Part shown: piece after piece, positions 7,239-15,646 of the stretch
Position numbering within the stretch: position 1 is the stretch's first letter
Layout: the number at the start of each line of letters is the position of its first letter
IMG/VR virus record: IMGVR_UViG_3300031463_000547
Location: 1-64,000 of that record
Reading direction: 5' to 3' (one strand)
Length of the DNA stretch: 64,000 nt
From: a virus
Position numbers and translations under genes: made by a program
The notes under the pieces: model-generated
Seen by the model: only the letters and a program-made list of their open reading frames with translations
Told to the model about the DNA's origin: nothing
Databases searched by the model: none

Positions 7239-7770
7239 AGGCACGTTACTGCCCGATAGCGACGGCCAGAGTAGGCGCTGGCCGAGCTGGCGGTTATACC
7301 GCGGCCTGCAAGTGGAAATTGAGAAATCCTCCAACGGCACGTTCATCGCCGCGGCTCACGGCCTGCGCGGCGTGGGCAACTGTGCGACGCTGGCGATAGA
7401 TCACCTGCTTGTGCAATGTGCACGCCTAGCACACGGAGATGTTGTGCCGCCACGTTGGGTTCGGCAGCACTTAGAACCCAACAGCCCCATATTCCTGCCG
7501 CGGGGTATGGAGTGGGGCGACAGGTGGAAAATTGAACGGCTCACGAGAGTGCAGATAGAGTTTTCGTGGTTGGAGGGTGTGTGGTATGCACTTCCTCCCC
7601 GTGACGCACCTCCAACGGTCATAGGAATAGGTTGGAGTGCCACATCAGCCATTGAATGCCTGCTGAACCTGTGGGTTCGGATAGCAGGGAGCCGCCGTGT
7701 AGACACATGGCCGATGAACCCCGAGTACTATGACTGGGTCTGCCGGACGTTGAGGAGACGCGATGATTGA
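7219..7770 (+). CDS. Unknown protein with an internal duplication
   Basis: 183 residues; start overlaps the previous gene by 20 bases. Two segments look alike: GVGNCATLAIDHLLVQCARL (about 51-70) and GIGWSATSAIECLLNLWVRI (about 136-155), each preceded by beta-type sequence and followed by a P..W/Y segment. I do not recognise the family. It overlaps the helicase gene by eight bases, so it belongs to the early operon. Confidence 0.65.
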   Translation: MITVLCRGTLLPDSDGQSRRWPSWRLYRGLQVEIEKSSNGTFIAAAHGLRGVGNCATLAIDHLLVQCARLAHGDVVPPRWVRQHLEPNSPIFLPRGMEWGDRWKIERLTRVQIEFSWLEGVWYALPPRDAPPTVIGIGWSATSAIECLLNLWVRIAGSRRVDTWPMNPEYYDWVCRTLRRRDD

Positions 7771-9796
7771 TCTCAGTGGACTCAATGAACAGCAGCGGCG
7801 GGCCGTCATGCACACGGACGGGCCATGTTTGGTGCTCGCGACGGCAGGTTCCGGGAAGACCACGGTGTTGACAATGCGTGCCGCACGTCTGATCGACGAC
7901 GGTGTTGTCCCCGAACGAATCCTGCTCGCAACATTTACAAGGAAGGCAGCCGAGGAAATGCGGAGCCGATTGGCGATGATGATCGGCGACGAACAGGCGA
8001 AGTCGGCTTGGATTGGCACGTTTCACAGTCATTGCCTGCGAATGCTACGCATCACTCGTCGCGAGTTGGGGCTGGTGCCGTTTGAGGTGCTCGCACCCGG
8101 CCAAGCGACGAGGTTGGCGCGAGACATCTTGGCGCCGCCGGACGCTAAACATCCCTATGGGATGGGCTGGGATACGGCTCCGCAGATGCCGTTGGCATAC
8201 ATCAGTCGGGCAAAGGCCGATCTGTATGACGTAGATCGCGCTGAGCGCTTTCTTCGCGAACGCACAGGACTGAGCAGGGATGTGCTTCTGCGCGTGGTTG
8301 ACTTCTGGCATCGCTATGAGGATGTCAAGGCACGAGCTAATCTATTCGACTTCGATGATTTTCTGCTGAGGACCTATCAGCTATTCCGGTCGAACGAACA
8401 GGTGCTGGAGCGTTGGCGCGCGGTTTGGGATTACATCCTCGAAGATGAGGTTCAGGACACGATGATCGCTCAGCATGAAATTGTAACGATGCTGGCGGCA
8501 AACCATCGCAACTACTTCGCGGTCGGTGACGTGAACCAAAGTGTTTATGGATTTCGTGGTGCGAACCCGGACCATACGGTGCAGAGTTTCCACAAGGACT
8601 TCCCCGATGGAATTATCATCAAGTTGGGCGTTAATTACCGCTCCCAGAGCCAGATTGTAGAGACTGGCGGCCGACTGATCCGTCACAACGCGGTTCCATC
8701 GGCATACACCCTCCAGCCTATCGCTGATAGGCCGGCTGGCGCTGAACCGCGGGTCATAGTGACATATGACGAGGAAGACGAGGGGAAAATCATTGCCAAG
8801 GGCATCATCCAGCAAGTAGCAGCCGGCCGGACCTATCGAGACATCGCCATTCTTTACAGGGTAAACGCGCAGTCGCGTGCAATAGAGGACGCACTGATAA
8901 TGCGCCAGATACCATATATCGTGTTTGGCAGTTGTGGGTTTTACTCTCGCAAGGAAATCCAAGACGCACTAGCATATTTGCAACTCGCCCACAATCCCAC
9001 TTGCGACGCCGGCGATGAGGCGCTGAAGCGCGTTGTGAATATCCCCACAATATGGTTCCGGTTGGGGGCAGAACGGAAATTCACACACTATCTCGGCAAG
9101 GCTTTCATGGAGAAACTGAACAGCATAGCGCGGCAGAATCGATGCTCGCTATGGGAAGCGCTCAGCCGTGGTTTGTTCGAGAGTTATCAGCAGACCGGAA
9201 TCGAAGACTTTATGGAAATGATTCGGTCAATCCGCCATGCAGGACCGAATCCAGCAGATATGATCCGACGGGCTAGGGAGGTCGGCTATGACGCGTACCT
9301 CGCTCGCGAAGACGGTGAAGATGACTCAAATAACGAGGGGACGCGGTTCGACAACCTCGACGAATTGATTGTGTCCGCCGCCCACTTCGACAACAGTAGA
9401 GCATTCTTGGATTTCGTTACATCTCAGCAGTCCAGAGCTAAGACATTAGGCAAATATCAGAATGCGGTCCAGTTGCTCACTATTCATCGCTCGAAGGGGC
9501 TGGAGTGGCCCATAGTATGGCTCTGTGGGGTATCACTGGGACTACTGCCCCATCAGCGTTCCATCGAATGGTACGACCCCGAAACAAAACGGCATATCAG
9601 GCCCGAATCGATTGAGGAAGAGCGCCGGCTATGCTACGTCGGCGCGACCAGGGCGCGAGATGAGTTATACATTTCTGCGTTGCTGACCTATGGTATGAGA
9701 GACCTGGCGCCATCGCCATTTCTGCAGGAAATGGGATTCGAAATCCCACCTGAATACATCAAAGAGCCAGCAACCACCACACTGCCAGATTTCTAG
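7763..9796 (+). CDS. UvrD/PcrA/Rep-type superfamily 1 DNA helicase
   Basis: 677 residues, the full length of the family. Walker A ATAGSGKTT near 26-34, TFTRKAAEEM (motif Ia), GTFHSHCLRML (Ib), EDEVQDT (motif II, DEVQD instead of the usual DEfQD), GDVNQSVYGFRGA (III), NYRSQSQI (IV), LLTIHRSKGLEWPIVWL (V) and YVGATRARDELYIS (VI). A 3'-5' DNA translocase expected to act in phage replication or recombination together with the nuclease/RecT pair upstream. Confidence 0.95.
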   Translation: MIDLSGLNEQQRRAVMHTDGPCLVLATAGSGKTTVLTMRAARLIDDGVVPERILLATFTRKAAEEMRSRLAMMIGDEQAKSAWIGTFHSHCLRMLRITRRELGLVPFEVLAPGQATRLARDILAPPDAKHPYGMGWDTAPQMPLAYISRAKADLYDVDRAERFLRERTGLSRDVLLRVVDFWHRYEDVKARANLFDFDDFLLRTYQLFRSNEQVLERWRAVWDYILEDEVQDTMIAQHEIVTMLAANHRNYFAVGDVNQSVYGFRGANPDHTVQSFHKDFPDGIIIKLGVNYRSQSQIVETGGRLIRHNAVPSAYTLQPIADRPAGAEPRVIVTYDEEDEGKIIAKGIIQQVAAGRTYRDIAILYRVNAQSRAIEDALIMRQIPYIVFGSCGFYSRKEIQDALAYLQLAHNPTCDAGDEALKRVVNIPTIWFRLGAERKFTHYLGKAFMEKLNSIARQNRCSLWEALSRGLFESYQQTGIEDFMEMIRSIRHAGPNPADMIRRAREVGYDAYLAREDGEDDSNNEGTRFDNLDELIVSAAHFDNSRAFLDFVTSQQSRAKTLGKYQNAVQLLTIHRSKGLEWPIVWLCGVSLGLLPHQRSIEWYDPETKRHIRPESIEEERRLCYVGATRARDELYISALLTYGMRDLAPSPFLQEMGFEIPPEYIKEPATTTLPDF

Positions 9797-9813
9797 GAGG
9801 ATTCCAGCCAAGG

Positions 9814-10017
9814 ATGGCCGCAGCAGCACCGGATTTTGAACTCAAGCTCATCAGAGGATTATCAAACGAGGCCAAGGAACTACTGGCGTTCATGGAAAGC
9901 CGCGCCGACCGTTCCGGAATGGGATCGGTGGCCGTCTGAATTACAGCAGCATGGCGAAGTGCTGGACTGCTATGAGCGCAACGGCGTAATTGTATATCGG
10001 GTTTGCAAAGATTAGGA
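9814..10017 (+). pseudogene. Possible frame-disrupted small gene between helicase and initiator
   Basis: ATG 9814 opens 41 codons (MAAAAPDFELKLIRGL...) ending at TGA 9937, with AGGAGG at 9795-9800. Coding-like sequence then appears in the next frame (about 9900-9961, ...PEWDRWPSELQQHGEV) and again in the first frame (about 9964-10017, ...CYERNGVIVYRVCKD stop). Two small indels, one at a GTGT repeat near 9959-9962, would join the pieces. Either a decayed gene, sequence errors, or only the 41-codon gene is real. Confidence 0.3.
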
Positions 10018-10025
10018 GCACGGCT

Positions 10026-10946
10026 ATGGCTAATCCTCAGACAGAGAGCGGCCATATCAGGATAGCAAACGAACTATATCGAGCTGCCCTGCGACTGCTA
10101 CCACCCAACGAATACAAATGTTGGTCAGCGATACTCGATTTGACATACGGGTGGCGGAAGAAAATGACAGTGATTAGATATAGTCAGATCGCTGCATCCA
10201 CAGGACTGTCGATGATTGCCGTAAAGCGGTCAATGCACAGGCTCCAATCATGGAATGTCGTAGTCTGCATCAGACATGATGGACAACCATCTGAAATTGG
10301 TCCCAACAAGGACTTCGACTCCTGGCGCATTACCACTGATACCGGTATCAGTGGTGATACCGGTATCAGTGGTGATACCGGTATCAGTGGTGACTTGACA
10401 CCGGTATCACCAGTGATACCACACCGGTATCATCCACGATACCGCACCAGTATCACCAGTGATACCACACACCTTATTTACAACCATGTACAACCATGTA
10501 ATTACAACCATGACAACCATGACGTCGATACCAATGCCGACGCACCCATTGTCTCACCTGTTGTCAAACGATACATGGCCGTATTTGGGATAACCAGAGG
10601 TGCATCCGACCGCAATGTCAGGCGGTGGAACAAACTGGCAGCAGAACTGGAACAACATCCAAATTACGATGAGGCCACGGCGTGCGCCGTCATCAGTGAA
10701 TGGAAACGCCATGAATGGGATGACTACAGGTCCCGGCCTCATAATCAACACCACCCGATACCCGATTTTGGCTACTTTGTGAACTCGTCAGCCGGTACCC
10801 CGATCATCCAAGCGGTGTTGGAGGGCGCGCCGATGCCGGGATCGCCTAAACGCAATGGTGGGGGAGAAAACAACATCCCAACTAATCCCTACGAGGGCTG
10901 GTTGACACACGAGGAATACGCGCGCGTGGAGCTGATGGGGGACTAG
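10026..10946 (+). CDS. Phage replication initiator, lambda O-like
   Basis: 306 residues from the ATG at 10026. The N-terminal domain (GHIRIANELYRAALR...LDLTYGWRKK...QIAASTGLS) matches the phage replication protein O family, a winged-helix domain that binds origin iterons. The middle of the gene is the iteron array, producing the peptide repeat DTGISG three times. The C-terminal part should recruit the helicase. The DnaB-type gene follows directly, as in lambda O-P or O-DnaB modules. Confidence 0.88.
   Translation: MANPQTESGHIRIANELYRAALRLLPPNEYKCWSAILDLTYGWRKKMTVIRYSQIAASTGLSMIAVKRSMHRLQSWNVVVCIRHDGQPSEIGPNKDFDSWRITTDTGISGDTGISGDTGISGDLTPVSPVIPHRYHPRYRTSITSDTTHLIYNHVQPCNYNHDNHDVDTNADAPIVSPVVKRYMAVFGITRGASDRNVRRWNKLAAELEQHPNYDEATACAVISEWKRHEWDDYRSRPHNQHHPIPDFGYFVNSSAGTPIIQAVLEGAPMPGSPKRNGGGENNIPTNPYEGWLTHEEYARVELMGD
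10332..10466. repeat. Iteron array, probable replication origin
   Basis: Three perfect tandem 18-base units GATACCGGTATCAGTGGT at 10338-10355, 10356-10373 and 10374-10391. The first unit is part of a perfect 24-base palindrome (10332-10355). Inverted and degenerate half-sites GGTATCA/TGATACC follow at 10403-10409, 10414-10420, 10426-10432, 10437-10443, 10449-10455 and 10460-10466. Lies inside the initiator gene, as the lambda origin does in O. Confidence 0.85.
10470..10521. repeat. AT-richer repeat block beside the iterons (possible unwinding region)
   Basis: ACAACCATG occurs four times (10480-10488, 10490-10498, 10504-10512, 10513-10521) within a locally AT-richer stretch directly after the iterons. 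By analogy with lambda, where an AT-rich segment next to the iterons melts first, this is a candidate DNA unwinding element. Confidence 0.55.
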
Positions 10947-10950
10947 CGGA

Positions 10951-12327
10951 ATGACAGGCGGAATGACAGGCGAGGCTATTGATCGCACGCCCCCGCACAA
11001 TATAGAGGCTGAGCAGGCAGTACTCGGTTCGATGCTGCTGGAGCACAGTGCGTTGGAGACTGGTCTGGAGATGCTCACGCCTAGTGATTTCTATCGGCCG
11101 GTGCACCAATTGCTGTTTGAGGCTCTACAGGCACTGGCTGGAGCAGGTAAGGAAATTGACATCATCACGCTCACCGAACTATTGCGTGAGCGTGGCAAGC
11201 TCAAGGACTGTGGCGGAGCAGAATATCTGATGTCACTGGTGAGCTCAGTCCCGACTGCGGCCAACATCGAATACTATGCATCCATTGTTGCCGAACACTC
11301 GACGCGGCGGCGGTTGATTGCTGCCGGCAGTCAGGTCATCGCTGCGGCATATCGACGGGATGCAGACCTCCACGAATGTGTAGCAGAGGCTGAATCGGCT
11401 GTGTTTGCTGTGGCGCAGGACCGTGTCCGCAGCGGGATCGTGCCGATGAGCGATGCGTATCGGGCCGCGTACGAGCATCTGGAACATGCCGATGGGCAGA
11501 TTGGTGTGCCCATCGGTTTACGATCTCTAGCACATATCTCGTTGGGGATGCGACCGCGGGAGCTGATAGTCATTGGCGCACGGCCGCGAGTTGGCAAAAC
11601 AGCGCTGGCGTGGCAACTGCTCGTCTCTGCGGCCAAGGCAGGCTATCCGGCAGCTATCGTGAGTTGTGAGATGGACGCTGAGGAACTGGCGATGCGCGAC
11701 ATAGCTCGCGAAACTGGAATGAGCATCTATCGGATGTTGAGTGGAGATATGGATGGAGACCAGTGGGCCAGGATTGGTGAGGCGATCAGCGTCTGCTATG
11801 GTCTGCCCCTCTACTGTGTAGATGCTATTGGATGGCGGATGGAGCGGATCGCATCGGCCTGTCGGCGATTGGTCAGGCAGGGGGTGCGAATTATCGCGAT
11901 TGACCACCTCCAGGCTATCGAACCTGACGACCTACGGCAGAGCCGCGCCGTCCAAGTAGAGCGGATTGTATACCACTGCAAGGCCCTCGCCCGCCGGTTA
12001 AACATTCCCATTCTGGCACTGTGCCAGTTCAACCGGGACATAGAACGGCGCGGTCGGGATGCTAGGCCGGTGTTGGCCGACCTGAAGGAAAGTGGGGCCG
12101 TTGAGCAATACGCGGACGTTATTTGGTTGTTGTGGCGGTCTATGGATGAGACCGATACTAGGCCGGTTAGCGAGGCTGAGATAATCGTTGCAAAACAGCG
12201 GATGTTGCGACCGGGGGTAGTGCGTTGTGCGTTCGAGGGACGCAAATTCAGGTTCCTCGATCTGGACACGCATCACGATTATCCTCGGGGGGAGGAGAGC
12301 GAAATTGGAACGGCTACCAGAGTTTGA
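10951..12327 (+). CDS. dnaB: DnaB-type replicative helicase
   Basis: 458 residues. The N-terminal DnaB domain (PPHNIEAEQAVLGSMLLE, YRPVHQLLFEAL) is complete. The RecA-like domain has Walker A GARPRVGKTA near 209-218, CEMDAEELAMRD, IDHLQAIEP near 317-325 and the KESGAVEQYADVIWLL block. It unwinds DNA 5'-3' at the fork and recruits host primase; no phage primase is visible nearby. A second ATG at 10963 is an alternative start. It follows the O-like initiator. Confidence 0.95.
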   Translation: MTGGMTGEAIDRTPPHNIEAEQAVLGSMLLEHSALETGLEMLTPSDFYRPVHQLLFEALQALAGAGKEIDIITLTELLRERGKLKDCGGAEYLMSLVSSVPTAANIEYYASIVAEHSTRRRLIAAGSQVIAAAYRRDADLHECVAEAESAVFAVAQDRVRSGIVPMSDAYRAAYEHLEHADGQIGVPIGLRSLAHISLGMRPRELIVIGARPRVGKTALAWQLLVSAAKAGYPAAIVSCEMDAEELAMRDIARETGMSIYRMLSGDMDGDQWARIGEAISVCYGLPLYCVDAIGWRMERIASACRRLVRQGVRIIAIDHLQAIEPDDLRQSRAVQVERIVYHCKALARRLNIPILALCQFNRDIERRGRDARPVLADLKESGAVEQYADVIWLLWRSMDETDTRPVSEAEIIVAKQRMLRPGVVRCAFEGRKFRFLDLDTHHDYPRGEESEIGTATRV

Positions 12328-12490
12328 CGATTGGCTGGCGCGCCGCCGAACGCCGCGGGCACATCCTATCTGGCACGACAGCCCGCGGGATTTCGCACCG
12401 GGCGTGCTGGATGACATTGACGAAATGCTCGCGTGGAGCGAGCTGGTTCGCGGGCCGCTGGACGGCGCGCGCGGGCCGCAGGAGGAGTGA
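12305..12490 (+). CDS. Small acidic protein of unknown function
   Basis: 61 residues from a TTG at 12305 with a strong GGGGAGGAG upstream, overlapping the helicase gene end. Sequence includes LPEFDDWLARRR and PGVLDDIDEMLAWSELVRG. Not recognised. The start is chosen from the SD because no ATG is suitably placed. Confidence 0.55.
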   Translation: MERLPEFDDWLARRRTPRAHPIWHDSPRDFAPGVLDDIDEMLAWSELVRGPLDGARGPQEE

Positions 12491-12491
12491 G

Positions 12492-12653
12492 ATGAGAACA
12501 ATGTATACCGAATATCGCGTAACGTGGTTACGGGATATTGAGGTCCCAGCACACATCACCGAACCTGCGGTGTTTGAATCGTGTGCGGAATGGAACTGCA
12601 GCGCGTGGAGCCACGAGGCGTGCGGTAACTGTTCAATAGGAGGTGACAAATGA
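12492..12653 (+). CDS. Small cysteine-containing protein
   Basis: 53 residues. Four cysteines in the C-terminal half (C..EWNC...C.NC) could bind a metal ion. ATG one base after the previous stop, GGAGG 13 bases before the ATG, and overlap with the next gene (ATGA), so an expressed operon member. Function unknown. Confidence 0.55.
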   Translation: MRTMYTEYRVTWLRDIEVPAHITEPAVFESCAEWNCSAWSHEACGNCSIGGDK

Positions 12654-13306
12654 ATGTTATCACACTGACTGAATCTGATTTCCGGCAGCCGGTCAATGGC
12701 CGCAGGCTGTACTGCGGCAGCATTGATCCTGCAGGGTTCCCTGGGGATGTGGAAATTGTCGGAGGTTTGGGAACCGTGTGGTTTCCCAAACTCAGGGCGA
12801 CCGGATCTATTCGTGCATATGCAGGGACGTCGATACGCAGCACGGACGAGATTGTAGCAAGTTGGAATGTTTGGTCGGCTGGCAGCCTGAGCGCTGGCTA
12901 TATGATTATCGCTGGCGCTGGAATTACGGCTGAGGGATATATCTACGCTCGCAGGGGAATTCGAGCGGGAGATTACATTTCCTCTGGCGGTAGCATTCGG
13001 ACGCGCGGCAGCATTGTCGGTGGCTGGGAAGTCACAGCCAAGGGCAGTATTACGGCCCTGTCAATCACGTCGAGAGATACTATTGTGGCCGGTGGAAACA
13101 TCACCGTGGATGCGGGCGTAATTGCCGGGCTGTCTATCGAGTGTGGAGGCATATTGTCAGGCGGTCGCATATTCGCGGGCGTATCGGATTTGTTGGATGA
13201 CTATCCGGCGGACAAATACAAGCTTATCTCCTGCGAGCGGTTAGATAGCGGGAGAGTGTGTTATGGAGTGCTGCGAGAGCGCAACTCAGAACAGGAGCTA
13301 CTATGA
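12650..13306 (+). CDS. Beta-helix (bactofilin-like repeat) protein
   Basis: 218 residues. From about residue 50 to 175 the sequence is a run of short strands separated by glycine (ATGSIRAYAGTSI, GSIRTRGSIVGGWEV, GSITALSI), the look of a single-stranded right-handed beta-helix such as bactofilins. The C-terminal 40 residues (DDYPADKYKLISCERL...CYGVLRER) form a separate tail that recurs as a fragment near 14110-14210. Function unknown. Overlaps both neighbours. Confidence 0.65.
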   Translation: MNVITLTESDFRQPVNGRRLYCGSIDPAGFPGDVEIVGGLGTVWFPKLRATGSIRAYAGTSIRSTDEIVASWNVWSAGSLSAGYMIIAGAGITAEGYIYARRGIRAGDYISSGGSIRTRGSIVGGWEVTAKGSITALSITSRDTIVAGGNITVDAGVIAGLSIECGGILSGGRIFAGVSDLLDDYPADKYKLISCERLDSGRVCYGVLRERNSEQELL

Positions 13307-14091
13307 CGAGTGTGATCTACAAACCCGGCGGGCCTGCCGGGGAATACGCGGAGTGGGCGTGTAACCTGTTCGAGGGGTGTCGGCACGGCTGCCGATACTG
13401 CTATGCGCCGATATTCCTACGCCGAACACTGTCGGCGCGGGCAGGTCGGTCGCTCACGATTGCCGAGGCGCGGAGGGCGTTTCATGAGAACTACGGGCCG
13501 CGCGCGAACATACTCCACAGGCTGGAGTTGAGCTTGCGGCGGTTCGGAGCGCGCGGGGCGAAGATATTTCTCTGCTTTACCTGCGATCCGTGCCAGAGCC
13601 GGGCTGACGTCGAGCAGATCACGGCCCCGGCAATCGAGCTGATTCACGCGAGCGGAAACTACGTGCAGTTATGCAGCAAAAATCCGCTGTTCGCGCCATT
13701 CGACCTGTTAGGGGCTGGTGACGAACTGTGGACTACGCTCACGCTCCTGGACGACGATCAGGCGTGCTGGGAGCCGAACATCGAGAACAACGCGGTGTCG
13801 TTCCGACTGGTTGCGCTGGATCGAGCGCACCGTGCCGGTATTCGTACCGCTGTGAGTTTCGAACCGGTGATCGATCCTGACCAAACGCTGGAATTGATCG
13901 CGCTCGCAGCTCCATATCTCGACCGCGCGTTCATCGGGCGATTCAATCACCTGAGTAGTTGTGACTGGCCGAGTGACGATTGGCGAGCGCGGATAGAGTC
14001 CATCGACTGGCCGCAGTTCCGCGCGGAGGCGGTCGCGTTATGCGAATGGTTGGGGCTAGAGTATACGATCAAGGAGGATTCGAGGGGATGA
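13303..14091 (+). CDS. Radical SAM protein, spore-photoproduct-lyase-like
   Basis: 262 residues. GCRHGCRYCYAP holds the C-x3-C-x2-C ligands of the 4Fe-4S cluster, followed by the TIM-barrel features of SPL-family radical SAM proteins found in phages and plasmids (FTCDPCQ, TTLTLLDDD, AVSFEPVIDP, RFNHLSS). The substrate is unknown; DNA-lesion repair is only one possibility. The gene overlaps the beta-helix gene by ATGA and is visibly richer in G and C than most of the phage. Confidence 0.85.
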   Translation: MTSVIYKPGGPAGEYAEWACNLFEGCRHGCRYCYAPIFLRRTLSARAGRSLTIAEARRAFHENYGPRANILHRLELSLRRFGARGAKIFLCFTCDPCQSRADVEQITAPAIELIHASGNYVQLCSKNPLFAPFDLLGAGDELWTTLTLLDDDQACWEPNIENNAVSFRLVALDRAHRAGIRTAVSFEPVIDPDQTLELIALAAPYLDRAFIGRFNHLSSCDWPSDDWRARIESIDWPQFRAEAVALCEWLGLEYTIKEDSRG

Positions 14092-14100
14092 GAACCATTA

Positions 14101-14226
14101 GCGTCAATTTATGACGATTATCCGTGGGATGGAGGCCAGCTCATCTCGTGCAAACGGCTGGAGCGCGGAGATGTGTGCCACGGCGTACTGCGAGAGGCGA
14201 ACAATAGGAGAGAAGAAAACGGATGA
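14101..14226 (+). pseudogene. Fragment of a duplicated beta-helix protein C terminus
   Basis: Read in frame from 14101 this encodes YDDYPWDGGQLISCKRLERG and then a VCHGVLRE segment, clearly related to DDYPADKYKLISCERLDSG and VCYGVLRE at the end of the gene at 12650-13306. It has no start codon (an in-frame stop lies at 14089) and no repeat domain. It looks like a leftover of a tandem duplication or recombination that now flanks the radical SAM gene. The following gene overlaps its stop (ATGA). Confidence 0.65.
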
Positions 14227-14543
14227 GAGTGATCGATATTGAGATTGACGGTAGGGCGGAGATGACGGGATTGCAGGTGTTAGAGGCAGTACTGCAGTCG
14301 TGGTGGTCACAGCGACGCTACCGCCGCGATGGATTTTTGGTGGTGAGGCCAGGCCGATGGCCGTGGAGCATCGAGTTCGCCCTGACGTCGCAGCCATGCG
14401 GCCTCGTATGGGCGCGCGTGACGGATAAAACGACACTTGAGCACGTGCGCACGGCGCTCATATTGTCTGCCGCGAACGCAGCGTTTATGACGCTGGCGAG
14501 GTTTGACGAGAGTCCTCAGCAGGAGGGGGAAAATGGCGTTTGA
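14223..14543 (+). CDS. Hypothetical protein
   Basis: 106 residues, ATG overlapping the preceding stop, with AGGAGAG upstream. Mixed alpha/beta sequence with WWSQRRYRRDGFLVV near the middle. Not recognised. Part of the G+C-rich accessory block of the early region. Confidence 0.55.
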   Translation: MRVIDIEIDGRAEMTGLQVLEAVLQSWWSQRRYRRDGFLVVRPGRWPWSIEFALTSQPCGLVWARVTDKTTLEHVRTALILSAANAAFMTLARFDESPQQEGENGV

Positions 14544-14898
14544 ACGGTATGGTGGAGGGAGGAACCCGGCGACACTCACCATCAACTCGTCGGGCACTGC
14601 CAGGCTATCGCAGAGGGCGTTGGGCATGCTTTCCATTGGCCATTTGCCTACGCGCATTGATTGTTATTGGGACGAGGAGCGTTCCCTGCTCGGCATCAGG
14701 GCCGCATGGGGCGGCCTCCTGAAACTCAGCGTGAAGGGGCGGTTCTCGGCACGTAACCTGCTGCGCTTCATCGGCAGAGAGGGCGTGTCCGGCAATTACC
14801 CGGTCGAACTCGTCGGCAACATGCTTGTGGCGCATATCCCCATACCTGCCCCCGGAGTTGCCGAGGTAGCGGAGTTGAAAGAGAGGGCAGGGGTATGA
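14533..14898 (+). CDS. Small phage/archaeal-type beta protein of unknown function
   Basis: 121 residues from the ATG at 14533 with AGGAGGGGG upstream. It has the layout of a small family seen in phages and archaea: MAF.RY..G....TLTINSSGTARLS...G......IDCYWDEERSLLGI, ending in a basic motif. A DNA-binding or regulatory role is possible but unproven. Overlaps neighbours on both sides. Confidence 0.55.
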   Translation: MAFERYGGGRNPATLTINSSGTARLSQRALGMLSIGHLPTRIDCYWDEERSLLGIRAAWGGLLKLSVKGRFSARNLLRFIGREGVSGNYPVELVGNMLVAHIPIPAPGVAEVAELKERAGV

Positions 14899-15605
14899 TG
14901 AGGAACTACTACAAAATCACGAACGAGCTCGAATGTCATCACGGTATGCGCTGCCAGACTGGGATGAACATTTATCCGTTCCCATTTAAATGCGAACCAG
15001 ACAAGCGGGGCGGAATATATTTTGCTCGCGAGCACATCCTAGAGTTTGCTGCTCGCGGGAGATGGTTGCGCGTCGTAGCTGTTCCGCCTGGCGCACAGGT
15101 AGTGGAAGATCATCATCATCATCCGTCGCGCCAGTGGCGCGCAGACAAACTCATTCTGGGGCCTCGCAAGCGGCTCACGAAGGCCCTGCTTGCCAAACTC
15201 ATCGCAGAGGGCGCGACGCTCAGAGAGCGTGCAGTACTCAACGCCATTCGTGTTTCCGATTTTCGTATGGTGCGTTGGTTAGTCGAGTTGGGCGCTCCGA
15301 TTAGCGATCTGTCGCCCGACGCCGCGATTATGGCTCAGGCGGTGACGCTAGGATGTGATTTCCGATTGGTGCGATGGCTGGTAAAGCGGGGTGCGCCTAT
15401 CAGCGAGTGGTGCGTGGTTGATGCCATAAAGGCCGATGAACCTGGCTTGGCGCGGTGGTTGGTGAAACATGGCGGGCCAGCTAGTCCACGGGTATTGCTG
15501 GAAGCCATCAAAGCCCGCCAAGCGAAGTTGACGCGGTGGTTAATGGAACGTGGCGTGCATCTGAACGATGACGTGTTGAGGCAGTTGATAGATGATGAAG
15601 AGTAA
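14895..15605 (+). CDS. Ankyrin-like repeat protein with a giant-virus-type N-terminal domain
   Basis: 236 residues. The N terminus (CHHGMRCQTGMNIYPFPFKC...GGIYFAREHIL) resembles a domain that precedes ankyrin repeats in giant-virus and some bacterial proteins (the 'H.G..Y..GLN.D..PFNP....GGiYf' pattern). Then come about four ankyrin-like units of 25-30 residues (RMVRWLVELGAPIS, RLVRWLVKRGAPIS, GLARWLVKHGGPAS, KLTRWLMERGVHLN). These usually mediate protein-protein contacts. The target is unknown. Confidence 0.7.
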   Translation: MMRNYYKITNELECHHGMRCQTGMNIYPFPFKCEPDKRGGIYFAREHILEFAARGRWLRVVAVPPGAQVVEDHHHHPSRQWRADKLILGPRKRLTKALLAKLIAEGATLRERAVLNAIRVSDFRMVRWLVELGAPISDLSPDAAIMAQAVTLGCDFRLVRWLVKRGAPISEWCVVDAIKADEPGLARWLVKHGGPASPRVLLEAIKARQAKLTRWLMERGVHLNDDVLRQLIDDEE

Positions 15606-15646
15606 CACCACAGTGACATTGATGCATGCAGGAGATTGGGCAAGCG

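Noticed and set aside
10332-10466. Repeats as a CRISPR array
   Set aside because: Units are contiguous 18-mers without spacers, lie inside a coding gene and are palindromic; they fit origin iterons.
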